Origin: Apostichopus japonicus
Taxonomy: Eukaryota > Echinodermata > Holothuroidea > Aspidochirotida > Stichopodidae
Reading direction: 5' to 3'
Length of the DNA: 64,000 nucleotides
NCBI RefSeq assembly: GCF_037975245.1
Contig: NC_092572.1
Location: 3,385,501 to 3,449,500 of the forward strand
A program made the position numbers and the translations under genes. The notes beneath the pieces were generated by a model that worked only from the letters and a program-made list of their open reading frames with translations, was not told the origin of the DNA and made no database searches. Below, piece by piece: positions 1 to 13,100 of this stretch. How positions within the stretch are numbered: position 1 is the first letter of the stretch; every line of letters begins with the position of its first letter.

Positions 1-1386
1 ACACTTTTATGCAGTCATTGATACATTCTATCACATTCCAGACCGTCACATGGAACTAGATTGTCGTTTTAAATAGGAACACATCCCCACTTGAATCAGT
101 ATAGGGATGTGCAATGCCATGCAGCTGCGTGTACCTACTACATGTTATATTATGTATGTTTACTGTTTGAATCGCTAATATATACCCAACACTAGGAGCT
201 AATTGGGCATACGTGCATCCTCCACTCATCTCTCTTAAACTTGCTTCCAAGTGGCACACATTTTAGAACACTTTTTTTTTATGGAACACGTTAAGTCTAT
301 ATAAGTAGCTCTAACAAAAGATTGTGGTAGTAAATCATAATAATGCAAAATAATAATAAAATCACCACGACTGATTTAGGTAGGGCCTGATAATGGAAAT
401 AAAAAAGGACACCAGAAGAAAAATCCCCCCCCCCCCGAAGATGGGAGGTGGGGGCATGTCCCAGTCCACAATGTGTACATTACTTATTAGCATAGCAATT
501 AGCCATACCGCTGATAAAATTGGAAACTGTTCTTGCCCCGGTAAAACAGTTTGTTAAGGTTCGTACTAAGATAGCCATCAAATTCGCAATCTTCTTTGTC
601 GGCATGACCAATGTATTGCGTCATGTGTGTATGCATATTCACGGCGCAGCTAACGCGCATTACATTGCTTCTCGGATTGTCTTCCAAAGTTGTTGTACAG
701 AGAGTTGTACCAAACTCCTCCATTCAAAAGTGAACAGCGCCCTATTCCTTACACAACGGTTCATACATTCACGGCAACAATAAAATTAATTCACAGCATC
801 GGAACCTGTGAACAGCAACAAGAACGGAAGATACAACAAGGGGTTTTAGACTTCGTCGAGCTAATTATTCTGAAACAAGATATCATTTTGACCAGATTTT
901 AAAATGAACCTCGGCATTCAATTAATCAACAACGACGTCGAAGTAGACAACGGCATAACTTTAGCAAAAATAATTAGCTTACCAAAAAGCTTTTATTTAG
1001 AAGTCAAATGATTTAATTTTGACGAAGAATTGAATTTCAACAACCCCGATCATTTTAGACGACAGAAACTTTTTAACAGACGACAACATTTTGAACAACA
1101 ACAACAAATAATGGTCATCATCATCCCAAAAGTTGCCTTTAAAATCGAGGTAGTGGCCTGTCAACACAAAATTTGACATCATCAACAAAATTTGTGCAAT
1201 CCCGATCAAAATAAAAGCCGTCATGATCGAAATAGTTGTCTTCATCATCAAAAAAGTGGTCACCTTTTCATTAAGATAGTTTGACATCATCGACTATATT
1301 TTTCTTTTTGGCGTTCCATACAACTCTAGGTACGGCTCTGGCAGCTGGAAGCTGAAAGAGCGCCTCCAAATTCTCACATTTGCAAA
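1..1386. other. Upstream region of ATP5MG, no gene recognised
   Basis: No convincing exon was found here. The segment from about 780 to 1290 is rich in CAA, CATC and GACGAC-like trinucleotides, which keeps several short frames open without any recognisable protein. The last 80 bases before the ATG at 1387 should hold the ATP5MG core promoter and 5' UTR. I see no clear TATA box, and the transcription start cannot be placed from sequence alone. A 12-base C run lies near 426. Confidence 0.5.
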
Positions 1387-4300
1387 ATGGCGAAAGCTGC
1401 ACAGAAACTTGTCGGTCTCGGAACGAGATTAGGCACTTCCTTGGCCACACAAGGGCCCAAAGTTGCAGGAGGTAAGCATAACCTTATTACCATATTTAAT
1501 GTGGGTGTCATTTTATGAAATTTCGTTAGTTTACTTGCGTTTATTGGCCTTTATCGTAATGTCACCTTGTCGATGTTTGTTACAAAAGCATAGGCGTGTA
1601 ATACTAATAGCAGTTTCCAAAGTGTTAGGCTAATTGCCTAACATATGTGAGGCTACTGTAGATTGAGCCTAAGCTTAATATAGACTGTAGTAGGCTATGA
1701 TGGTACTTAGTTATAGGTCTACAGTGAATTTGCAATAGCAAGGTAATTATTGATATTTTCGAAGAAAGTGGTGATGACAATCTCGCTGATTATGCTCAGT
1801 GGTTTTCATCCTGTTATGTTAGGCCTAGCTAGGCTAAAGCCTGGTCGATAGCCTAGTCAAACTGCTTGAAGTTGAACTTGAAAGAAGGAATAACCTCACC
1901 CATGTGTTTATTATGAAGGTAAAAAGGTGGCATAATCTAGGAACATGTTACAAAATATAAAAATCACCATGTTTCTTAGTTTCACTGACATTGTTGGCCA
2001 TTTCCATGAAGGCTTTGTAGGCCTCTGGGCTTGTTAAATACAAAGTGAGATTGACAAATTTGACTTTGGAATATGGCAACTAGGCCTATGTATTTATCAG
2101 TGCAACTACAGTACTTATGCACAACACAGTACACAAATTTAAGGGAAACATGAATCTTCTGCACACCTCCCTGTTTGGATATCACATATCATGTGTTTAG
2201 CCTGCCCCCCCCCCAGGGCAGTGTATATAGTATGCGCAGCATGGAAAAAGTAACGTGCATCTGTTCAGTCTTGTGATTTTCTTGTGTGCAAAGTCCTCTA
2301 TTGCACCAAGGCCTATTGCAATTACTTTCAGACACCTCCACTTTCTGTACTGAACACATTTTTATGGCAAGGATGTCTCACCATGTACAGTACCGCCCAT
2401 AAGTAACTTGGAAAAGATTAGCGCGATTCAGTGCAAAACGCGGCTTAACTGTAATTAACCGCGCTCCAAATAAAGGAACGCTACTTTCCCTGCACTCCAA
2501 ATAAAGAAACGCGAATTCCCCGCACTTCGCTTTTCACCACCGACACAATGGTAGTGAACCGATCGATACAACGCTATTCATAGCGTGGAGGTAGTGTAAA
2601 CCGATCGCTTGTAACAATCAACACAGTGTGACACATTATATGCATCACAATTGTAAACACCCAGAGTAGGCCTACGAGTACGAAGTTTACGAACTTTGAC
2701 TGAAAGAAAGTTTTAAACAAGAATATTTTCGTGTTGAAGGGCAAACCCTTTTTAAACGTATTTATTTTATTCCCCGATATGTTCTGGTTACCAGAAGACA
2801 GAAGTAATAAAAAGCAAGAAGGAAACTTTGTGCCTTATCCTTTCGCCGTAACACTAACAGACCACTTTTTTGTAGTAACATTAGGCCTCGTGTTTGTGGG
2901 GCGTTTAGGCACATTAGGCCAAAGTACAAAGTTCACTACTTTGACTGAAAGAAAGATTTAAACGAGAAGAGTTTCGTGTTGAATGGCAAGACCTTTTTTA
3001 TAAATGTTTATTTTATTTCCCGATATGTTTTGGTTACCAGAAGTAATAAAAAGCAAGAAGGAAACTGATGGAAATTTCAAAATGACTAGTTAGAGTAGCT
3101 GTATTATGTTATAAATGAAAAAAGATTTAGTCTGTCTATCAATCTTCACAAAGTTTAACTTACAAAACTTCCAATATTATGAAACAAACAATGTTCGGCA
3201 AAGCCCCGTTTCTAGACTGCATAACAATGAAAAGCGTGCACTATACTACAGTTGTTTAACCCTACCCAAATACTTGGTACATGTGCTGTGAGTTTTCCCA
3301 GGTACCTTGCCAAACAACTGTGAGCTCATTCCCTGTTTAACACCTGTTTGATAACATTTTTGGCACGTTTCCAAAAAACGTTGTACATGGAGCAAAATGT
3401 TTTGGCTCCACTCTAGAATTAATTAAGTCAGTCAGATAAGAAAGGATCGGTAAAGTTATGAGAAATATTGTCTTAGACGTTCAAAAAAAGTAGGTAAAAT
3501 ATCCCTGTTACAGTACATATAGGAAAGTAAAACACACCTCAATCCAACGGACTCTTCCGCATGAACAAAACAAGCTATTCCCCCATGAAACACGAGGCAC
3601 AGTCTATACCATACACGCATAGCACGAATAAGGCCCCTAGCTATGGCCATCTTTATGAAAGTAACCCTTGTGATCACATTTTTTAGGCCACTTGGCATGA
3701 TTGACTAAATGCTTTATATTGTTTCCATGTTTTTGTAAAAACGTCAACTCCGCAAAATACAATTAGATGTGTTTTTGAAGTTACGTGAGATCCGTAACTA
3801 CAGAGATGGTTAGGCTATTTGCTATACACTTAACTATGTTAGGATATTAATTTTCCGTATTTTTGGAAATTCTAGAAAAGACTTTCTTTTCTCCCCGATA
3901 TACACAAGATGTGGTCTTATATTCATAAATGGGTGTACTAGAGCCCTGTTTACATGACAGTTGCATTTAGCACGATATGCCAGTTTCCCGTGAATTTTTC
4001 GAAATTGTTTTGCTCGATCTTTTGTAAAATTTGAAAGGTATAGGCCTACATTAATTTTCGTACACAAATGGTAATTTTTCTTCTGATTTTCATTTTTTTT
4101 TTTCCCTCTCTCTATACTGTCAAGTGAATTAGTGCATTGAGTATAAACTTATCGCGAATGCAAGAACTTTCAGGAATATTGTTTTTCCCGAACGGACTTT
4201 GAATATTAACCAGCAATTTTTATTGTTCGCGGGAAGTTTTTATGCTAACGTCACTCATCAATCCAACTGATTTGCGCACACTGAAGTTAAACAGTGTAAG

Positions 4301-7300
4301 ATTCCTGCTTAACACTATCCCTTCTCTTGACCGAGTATAAACCTTCGGTCTTCCTTCTACTGGCGACGATCGATATTCTTTTGTTACCAGATTGGAAGGA
4401 ATTAAGTAGGATTACAGCCATTGACCTTCTGACGGTAACAATGAACTTCACACTTCTAGTGGGCATGAATAGAATTAGGGAAGCCTTTCGACAGAATCTG
4501 CGCTCTGATAAACAGTTCCCCGCAATTAACTGCATTTTAATGCGGGTTTTAACAAAAGATAGAGCGAGGTTTAAACACACAGAGCGCAATAAAAGAGTGC
4601 GGTTTTCTAAGTTACTTATGGGCGGTACTGTACCCGACTGGCTCACTAGGTTCTGAATTTATTACCAAGTGAAAGCAATTAATTCTTCCCCAAGTGCTGC
4701 AACTTTTACTCCGGCTAAGGAGTAAAAGAATTATCACCAACGCAAATTCAACTCCCTCATTTCTACATAGAGTAAGTTGCTGTTGGGGATACTAACTCGG
4801 TCATCATGAGCCGCATGCCAAAGCTTCAAGTTCAGTGTCAATTTCTTTTAAAAACCAGCAAACAAGAATAGTAATGGTCTTGATACTATTCGCAACTTCC
4901 TCTCAAATATATAACATACAACTGCTAATGCAACATACTGCCATTAGCAATATGTGAGCCTGTGTGGGTTGGAAGAAGTTTTGTCACAAAGACAATAAGT
5001 TTGCATACTTACAATACGTATGTTTAAAAAATGTTTTTTCTGTTAAAAATAGTTTTAAAATTAAAAACTGACCAGGTTTTACTAAGCCATGTAGCCTTAA
5101 TTTGACAGGATTTCATTGTTCTGCTTTATAGCCAGATGAAGTCATGTGGCATTAGAGTTGTGTAACTACTCCACCATGACTTAAAATTCAGGCATTCTTC
5201 ATCTCTGCAACTCTGACTCAATTAAAAAAGTCACCACCATGACTCTAGTTGTAAGAGCAGAATTTGATATTCTCTATCGTGCATCCTTCTAAGTTAAGTG
5301 ATGTAGGATGATAGTAGTTATACATCTAAAAATATGCAGTCTCCCTTCGGCAGCAACTCCGGTCAGAAAACGATAAATAATTGACCAATTTACAATTTAC
5401 AATTTTCTCTTGTGTCTAACAGATGCCTTGCAGTGGTCAAGACCTCGTCTGTCCAAGTTTTGGTATTATGCCAGGGTAGAACTAACCCCTCCAATGCCAG
5501 CAGATGTTCCTGCAATCTCTAAAGGTTTCTCCAAGATAGTAGACAGTGCCAAAACTGGCAAATTTATGAATCTAACAGTGAAGGTAAGTTCCTCTCAACC
5601 CACCCACTGGGGTATGGCATTGCAAAATGTGATATGAAATGGTAAAGTTGCTATGAAAGTGTAAAGATGTATATCAGTTTTTTAGACAGGAAACTATAGG
5701 GTCATTCTGTGTCAAATCAACCAGTGGTCCCCAGGTGACCCTCTCAGATTTTGATGAAACTTCATCAAGATGAGTGAATGTGGCCCAAATGAACACATAC
5801 AACAAAGTAAAATCATACTCCATGTCATTTTCGAGATATAGCCTGTTGAAATTTGGCCTAGGCGGCAATTTGTGCTTGCGTGATTCACGAAAAGTGACTT
5901 TTGTGATATTTTCCGACTTAGAAAGCTCATAATTCAGTCTTTGTACCAGGTAGAGAGCTTAAATTTGGTATTCGATCTTACTTCTTGACAAAATTCATGA
6001 ATCTGCACTCAATTTAACATATCTCCTTTATTTTTCTGGTTATGATCACCCAAAGTAGGCACTTTATTCAACCAAAAACATTTTTTTTGTGATTTTTAGG
6101 GTCACCCTGTGCCCTTATGAGGGGCCACATGAATCCTTATTCCTTGGGTATAGTCTATGGTTGCATGTCTATACCCATAAGCAATAATCAGCTCACCAAT
6201 GCATTAAGAAATGGCATGGGCCCAAAGTTGGCTCCCGCCAGTAAAAATAGACAATTCAGTACTGTAGGAGCATTATTTGTGAAAGTATGAAAACCTTAAT
6301 TAGGTGTACTTTTCTGTATTCTGTACTCAAAGAGAGAAACATCATTTTGGGATAATGGACAACAGAAAAATTTTGCAATTGAAATAAAGACAAAAGGAGA
6401 ATACAAATATATCGCTTTGTGTTTCCAATCCAAAACATGTATCAAATGTTGATCGACTTATTAGGAGAATACTTAACAAATGTGCCTTAGATACTGTACC
6501 AATATCCAGGAAAATGATTTAGCAAAGATATTTTGTATGGCTGTTATGTGGTTATCAATGTTTGTTGATAACCAAATGCAATATGTTAATTAATAAGTCT
6601 GCTACCCAATTTGCATTGGTGTAATGGTTGATGACCTGTGTGTTGTTGCATTTTGCTATGAAGTATGGGATATATACCTGGAATTTAGGCAAAATAATTT
6701 TTATTATCAATTGATTTGGGTAAATACTAATTAGTACTAATTACATGTTCGCTTTAAATGGTAAGAGATATAACTTAACAGTGTGCCACTGGAAGACATT
6801 CCATTGATATCAATACCATAGATATATGTACAGTAGAACACAAGTGACAAAAAGGTGGCAAAGAATCTGATGTACTGTCAGAATATTGAATCCTGTACAA
6901 GGCAATTTTCAAGGTCCAGTTGTCCTAGACGACCAACTTTCTGATCAGACAACCAATACCAGGTCATCCCAGGATGACTGGTATTTACATTCAATGCAGA
7001 TTGCATTGGCACTATACAGTACTCTACATACTCCAAAAAGACTAGGTCAAATAATGTAATGGTTTCACCCCCAAAGCTGGTTTTCTATTCACCAAATCTT
7101 ACACATCCCTACTGTTTGAACAATGAAATATACAAGTGCAAAATCCTTTATACGTAGTTTAAACTGCTGTACAAATTAAAAGTGCATACTTTGACTGTAT
7201 TCCATACGGTTCAGTCCATGTGTTTTGAACCATTTACTATCCGCTACACTGCTACAGTACGTTCCCCATAACAATTCTGATAGGGCTATTTATCTCTGAT

Positions 7301-7446
7301 ATTTTATTTCTCCGCAGGAAGCTTGGGTTAATACGTTGGTATGTGCAGAGGTAGCGTTCTGGTTTTTCATCGGTGAACAGATCGGTCGACGAAGCTTCGT
7401 CGGTTATAACATCAAGTCAGACTATGAACCCCACGGCTACATTTGA
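1387..7446 (+). CDS. ATP5MG: ATP synthase subunit g, mitochondrial (3 exons)
   Basis: Subunit g is a small inner-membrane protein of the Fo part of mitochondrial ATP synthase. With subunit e it helps form synthase dimers and shape cristae. Coding exons are 1387-1471, 5423-5583 and 7318-7446; introns are GT-AG and phases join (1, then 0), giving 124 aa. The core resembles vertebrate subunit g closely: SRPRLSKFWYYARVELTPP (residues 34-52), the KIVDSAKTGKF segment, and LTVKEAWVNTLVCAEVAFWF (79-98), the last part entering the single membrane helix. A GEQIG motif (GxxxG, 101-105) follows, as expected for helix packing in this family. The first ATG of exon 1 is used; the N-terminal 28 residues are basic and variable. 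The protein is longer than the human form (103 aa), mainly through about 12 extra C-terminal residues ending DYEPHGYI. The gene lies tail-to-tail with RBM42. Confidence 0.93.
2388..4630. mobile_element. Non-autonomous TIR DNA transposon in ATP5MG intron 1
   Basis: Long terminal inverted repeats begin CAGTACCGCCCATAAGTAAC at 2388 and return as the reverse complement ending at 4630. The inner part of the repeat is similar but diverged (GTGCAAAACGCGG-like). TA dinucleotides flank both ends (2386-2387 and 4631-4632). A TA target duplication with a CAGT terminus fits the Tc1/mariner group, although other TA-targeting families are possible. No transposase frame is visible inside. Short open frames at 4287-4656 on both strands are only the TIR read through. 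An internal direct duplication of about 140 bp occurs (about 2683-2823 and 2927-3066). Confidence 0.75.
2683..3066. repeat. Imperfect direct duplication of about 140 bp inside the TIR transposon
   Basis: Two copies share the blocks ACTTTGACTGAAAGAAAG, TTTCGTGTTGAA, CCCGATATGTT and GTAATAAAAAGCAAGAAGGA in the same order. They start near 2683 and 2927. The second copy lacks the ACAGA insertion present in the first. They look like a local duplication within the mobile element. Confidence 0.7.
5584..7317. other. ATP5MG intron 2, unannotated repeat-like sequence
   Basis: This intron holds no recognisable exon. At about 5699 it carries GGGTCATTCTGTGTCAAATC, a motif resembling one end of a dispersed transposon, but I cannot find a matching inverted end, so no element is called. 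The rest is A+T-rich spacer. Confidence 0.4.
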
Positions 7447-10157
7447 TCTGCCCATACCTGTAGTATAGAAGCCTAGATCTACTTCCTTGAAAATTATTTG
7501 ATTTATTCCGGCTAATTATTATTCTTAGCAAGATTGATCTTGGAAAAAAAGTTGGATGTATTGAAAGATAGACGTTTGCAGTAAGAGATTTTAAAAAACA
7601 ATGACAATAAGAACATTAGTCTTGGAAGAAAAGGTACAAAACATTTAACAATATGTCTGGCTTTTCCAGTTATATAAGTTCTCGTTTTCATGTGAAATGT
7701 TAGTATAGTGTAAACAGCAAAAGTCCTACTCATGTTTGATCGCTTGTGAAGTTCGATTTAAATTCGTTTACATTTAAGAACTACTATACAAAGCTTGTCA
7801 TGATTTAAAATTATCTTACCGAACCTGTTATCTGAATTGCCTCTAATCATTTTCATTGAAGTAGACCTACATATGCAGAAATGAAATCTCACAATTTTTC
7901 TGTGGAATTTTATTTCTGTATTAAATATTTCTGAATTGTGTTTTCATAGAGTTGTGAAGAATATATGAGATTTCTCTAGTCGGTATGTTCCTTGTAATCT
8001 TTGCAGCAGCATGGAGTTCTTTACAGATCCAAACTTTTTTTTTGGGGGGGGGGGTGGCGGAGCAGGATTGCAAAGGCCATTCTTGTAGCCTGGTGGATTT
8101 CTTTCACTGGTTGGTAAAACTTATGCCATGCTCGTCTCCTGATGAATTCCGTCAATGCTCCAAGCACTTGAATATTTCCGTAGAGGTGACTAAAGCCGCC
8201 GTATTTATATGAAACCTTATGTTCCTCAAACACAAAGAAACCATTGTTCACAAAGTCACACAAATTGGGCAATCATTAAAAAAATAATTTGAGTCATCAT
8301 AAAAGTAGTCTTGTCACACATTTATTGAATCTTTTCTCCATCAAAGGCATGTAGGTATTGTGAGGGAGCTCATAGCATCCGCAATCTCAAGCTATAATGG
8401 AGGTAGGACAGAACTTATATTTCACCCCCAATAATCTGCTAAAGCTAACTAGAAATACAACTCTAACAGGTGCTTCAGTAAAGTTTACAAATGTAGCATG
8501 TTTTCTTGATCTTTTCATCTCCAGAAAGGAATGATAGGAAATATTTGCAAATTAAAACAACTCAAGATTTAAAAAAAAAAAAACAGGATCTTCTTGGTAG
8601 CTTCTGACAATTACTTTTTAATTTAACATAAAGTAGAACCTTTAACCATTCTAAATCAATCTCCTAGTTTGTGGTTATTTTAAAGAGGTAACACAAATAT
8701 CCAAATATTTCATGAAAAACTCACTTTAATAAAAGCATATTAAACAGCTGGTCGGTTACTGTATATAACACTTGTAATACCTCTATTCAGGAAGTGAGAT
8801 ATATACTTAATATTCTATGATAGATTCGACAGTGACAAACGGTTTGATATTTTATGTAAGGAGAATCAAGAGCCTTCATCTCTGCGTTTTGTCAGTTTTT
8901 CCAAATCAACTTACAATTGCACATGACCACACAAGGATGCCATGCTAGAGATTTTGCCAAGCATAGGAAGGTTAATGTGAGTGAGTTTCACTACACAGTT
9001 GTTATGAGGCAAGTCAGGAATGATACCAAACAGTCTAGTCACTAATGTAAGTCACTCTTTTATTTCTAAGAGGGCAATACTCGTTCGAGACATCTGTGAA
9101 ATTAGGTGACTACCAGTTATGAGTCGTTACAACATCGATTGATTCTATCCTAAACAATTCATTCCCAAAAACAGTTTTAACATCAGCATCAGTCACATGT
9201 AAAGAGCAAATTGGAAAACTGCGAAATAGAAATTTGCTGTGTATTTGAAATGGTCGAATCACTGAACTAGATGGTAAAATAGAATGGCATTAAACAAGGT
9301 GACTTATATCAACTCATAATGATTGTGAATCTAGCTGTGTAAAGGCTTATATTCCCAGTGCATTATGGCTGCTAAACTCAGATGGTGTAGCCGGTAGCCA
9401 CTAACATGACATCATGCAAGGTGGAGGACAGTACACTGAAATTGCACTGTCTGACCTAATTAATGCTTGACATCTGGCCACCCTATGATCATAGCTGCTA
9501 TAAACATTGGACTCTGATGACACCTTTATTTCTCTGAAGAACTTATCAACTCAATAAAAGCTTCACACTGTACTACCTCCACCATTCCCTCTACCCTCCC
9601 CTTTACCCCTCCCCTTTTCCCCCTCCCCTCTTTCCATCCCTTTACCCCTCCCCTTTTCCCCCTCCTCTTTTCCCCCTCCCCTTTCTACTAACCTGCCTTT
9701 ACTTGGTCAGAATGGATTATAGCGAGCCTCCTGAAATATCAACAATTCTACCGTACCAAAGCTGTTCATTAGGCAATTGTGACTTGCCATCCAGGAATCA
9801 GATTATAACGTGAATATTCAGTGATACAACCGAGCCATAAAATGATTTGATACTTAGAGAATAACCTTTGACCCACCTAAGAGACATCCTGTGATTGAAT
9901 CTTTAGTGAGTATTCTCTGCATCCAGTATCACAGAGGGGCTGTCCACATCCTTGGTTTGTCTCATCTCATCCAAGACCATCTTGTTATTCAGGCTCTTAC
10001 TATAATACTAAACCTCTGTAGGGTTGGTCATACTGACTCCAGGCTTGGTAGGCTGTTTGCCTCTTCACCATTCTAACTTCATCCTGAACTCTGGACATAC
10101 AAGACATCTTTGCAAACTGTTCCTTGTATTCAAAGTAATCGTTAAAAACAGAAAATA
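7447..10157. other. Tail-to-tail intergenic region of ATP5MG and RBM42
   Basis: The 3' UTRs of both genes should lie here. Possible polyadenylation signals are ATTAAA at 7920-7925 for ATP5MG and, on the minus strand, AATAAA at 9525-9530 for RBM42; neither can be proved from the sequence. A long C/T-rich tract is listed separately. No other gene was seen. Confidence 0.45.
9583..9687. repeat. Polypyrimidine C/T-rich tract
   Basis: About 105 bases are almost purely C and T on the plus strand, made of CCCCTCCCC and CCCTTTACCCCTCC type blocks in loose tandem order. Such mirror-like purine/pyrimidine tracts can form triplex DNA, which is a general property and not shown here. It lies downstream of both converging genes. 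Confidence 0.8.
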
Positions 10158-13100
10158 TCATCTGAGCCCTAATCTTTCCTTTTCTTTCTGCTTCTTCTTG
10201 ACAGTGTCAATGTTTCTATCTTTCCACGTACTCTTCCGCAATTTGATTGGTCGATTTCCAACGTATTTACCTGCGAAGGAATATAAAGCAGGCAACAATT
10301 TAGCCATATTATTATGTAACCCTGGCAACTTGTTCAAACTGAATTTGACATATATTAAACTTAGTTATTATCATAGCATTACAATTGATAAGGATGGTCC
10401 TGCTACAGGAGGGCCCGGGTGGATGCACATCTGGCCTTTTTTTCCCTCCCCCCACCCTCTCCCCCAAAAAATATTAGAGTAGTTATTAGCAAACCTTGTG
10501 TGTCGACTAAAGTTTAAGCTTAGATAAAGCTTTAAATATGCCTCCTAATGCATCAATTCACGACTAAAATTTTAAGGCCCCTTTTCAACAACCCCAGGGC
10601 CCTAACCCCCTTATGTGTAAAGATTCTGGTTCCACACCTGTTGCAATGTACTCAAGTAACTGATATTTTATACACATTCAAGTGTCTGTGTCATTTATAT
10701 CAACATATTTTACATTCTACTTCACACCAGATGAACTTAAAGTGTCTACTGCTATTGCACAAACACATTCTATTTACCAGAAGATTTGCTGTACACTCAG
10801 GTAACTTAGGGACAGATGATACATATAAGCGTATTCAAATTCACAACAAATTAACTTTACTTGTCTCTTACACTTGTATTCAAACATATTATATATGCCA
10901 CAAGATGTACTTGAGTGTCTAAAGCACTGAATATTTCAAGCTAAAAGGCATTGCAGACTAGCTCCAAACCGCGTGCTGTGCTCTGAAAAAGTTAACTTTC
11001 TGTTGCTTGCAAGTGAAGTTTTCTTCTTGTGGCTAAAAAATGCAGACAGTAATGAAACGTGACACCTTGTTATCTTTTATCTAGACCTGAGATGTCCATC
11101 GCTGCTATGTACACTGTTGTTGGTATTGAACGTAGCTGTATGTACTGACTACACTAGTGTCTAATTACCGATGGTAGCAAGCTGTGTGTTTAATTTCTGG
11201 GATTGATGGTGGTGTCTAACACTTCTGTTACACCTCATTTGAAACTAGGTCAGATTACCGGCATGAGACGTTTCTTTGTGATGTTTTAACACTGTCACTT
11301 TCAGTGTTGAGATAACTGTAACGTGATTGGTCAGCTGAGGGAGCATAAGACCATTATTTTCCCAAGTCACTGGTTACATCCATTTTCTTCGCGGCCATTT
11401 CTTTGCGCATTAATGTACTGGATATGTAACAATAACTTTGGAAAATTCATGGAAAGTTGAAGTTTAATGGTCACTTCAAAGAACAACCTTAAAACATTCT
11501 TTGGATGGATAAAGTAACCCTCTTATGAATTACAGCTTATTAAATAAATGTTAACACTCCGGGAGATTTAATGATAGGGAAAATATATAGAAATAAACTA
11601 CGATGAAAAAACAAATGATTTCTTTACCGTTGACCTCCTTCATAGCTTGCACAAAATCGTTTGGATCTTTAAAGCTGGCAAATCCATAGCCTTTGCTTTT
11701 ACTGCTTCGTTTATCTCTAACCACCTAAAGTTTGAAGCAAAAATGAAGAAAGTTAAAGAAAAATGAAGAAATTTCTCCCAAATAACCATACACTTTACAG
11801 ATGAAGAATAACTTCTGAACACTACCCTTCAGAGACAAAGGTGCAACCAGAAAGCAAACTGGTCTTACATTTCAACCTGGAATGGAACACTGCATACAAT
11901 ATGTTAGGTTTGGCCGTTGTTGATTTTAACAGCATGATTCTTGTACTCATTTCGACCTATTCATCAAGTCTAAAGTTTATCTATGCTTTATTTCTTAATG
12001 TCCTGGTTTGGGAGGATTTCAGACTATGGCCTATGTTAAACTCCAAGTTACCAGGTTTATTCAACAAAAAGCAAACATACCATCATTGATTTCTTAATCA
12101 CCAATAAGCATTGAAATGCCAGTAATTAATTCTGCCTGTTGTTGCCTTATTGGCCAAATTTACAGAAAATAACTTTATGGGGTAATAAACTGCTTTTAAT
12201 TTAGTTTTCAATAATTAAGTTGAGTATTTACCCAATGTTTAGGCAGCCAACACAACCCTATCAATATGATGAATGAGTATGAACAACAGATTATATCTTA
12301 CCCTCTCATTTCAACGAATGGGTAGAGAATTCCTAGGCAGGCATGTAAATGTTCCTGAAACTCTAACATCCAATTCACAAGAAATGTACCTCAGCATCTT
12401 ATCACTTTCTCAAAAACTGTGAGAAGTGATGGCACCTCTCTCAACATAATGACAGTCTTTCAAGCACCTCAAAGAACATTCTATCAAAACTCCATCCATT
12501 TTTCTAAAACCAAACTGCAGAAATTCATGGACGACTTCACCCAACAACACTGCAAAGCAACGGCTTTGATGCTAGGTCAAGAGAATCTGGTTCCTGGTGA
12601 TGTTTCAACTTGGAACCCTAACCATTACACCAATCCTTAGCACAAACAGCCAAGTATGGGCCCTAACTTAGCCTTGAAAGAGCTTGGTCCTTAACACAAA
12701 CAGCAAAGTATGAGCCTTACCTTAGCCTTGATAAAGCTTGGTCATTAACACAAACAGCTAGGTATGAGCCCTACCTTAGCCTTCCTAAAACTTGGTTACT
12801 AACACAAACAGCTAAGTATGAGCCTTACCTTAGCCTTGATAAAGCTTGGATACCTGCTGAAAACCTTTGTGAGAGTTTCATCATTAATTTCATTCCCAAG
12901 ATCCCCACAGAATATCCTGAAGTCATCTGAAGAGGAATAAAATATTTGATGGTTTTAATCAAATCAATATTTATCAAAAAAAAGACTTAGTACTAGTAGA
13001 GTTATGACAATCCATGGCAAAAAAAAAACATAAAAGGATAGAAGATTAAGTGACCGAAATGCATTAGTTAAGGTTAGGGACAATGAGGTGACTTGATTCA

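Noticed and set aside
4287-4656. Overlapping open frames on both strands (119 and 109 codons)
   Set aside because: They read through the right inverted repeat of the TA-flanked transposon and resemble no transposase.
5698-6240. Possible transposon starting GGGTCATTCTGTGTCAAATC
   Set aside because: No inverted partner or target duplication could be found, so no element was called.
10024-10482. 152-codon open frame on the plus strand
   Set aside because: It lies antisense to the terminal RBM42 exon (10158-10270), and its translation has no recognisable features.
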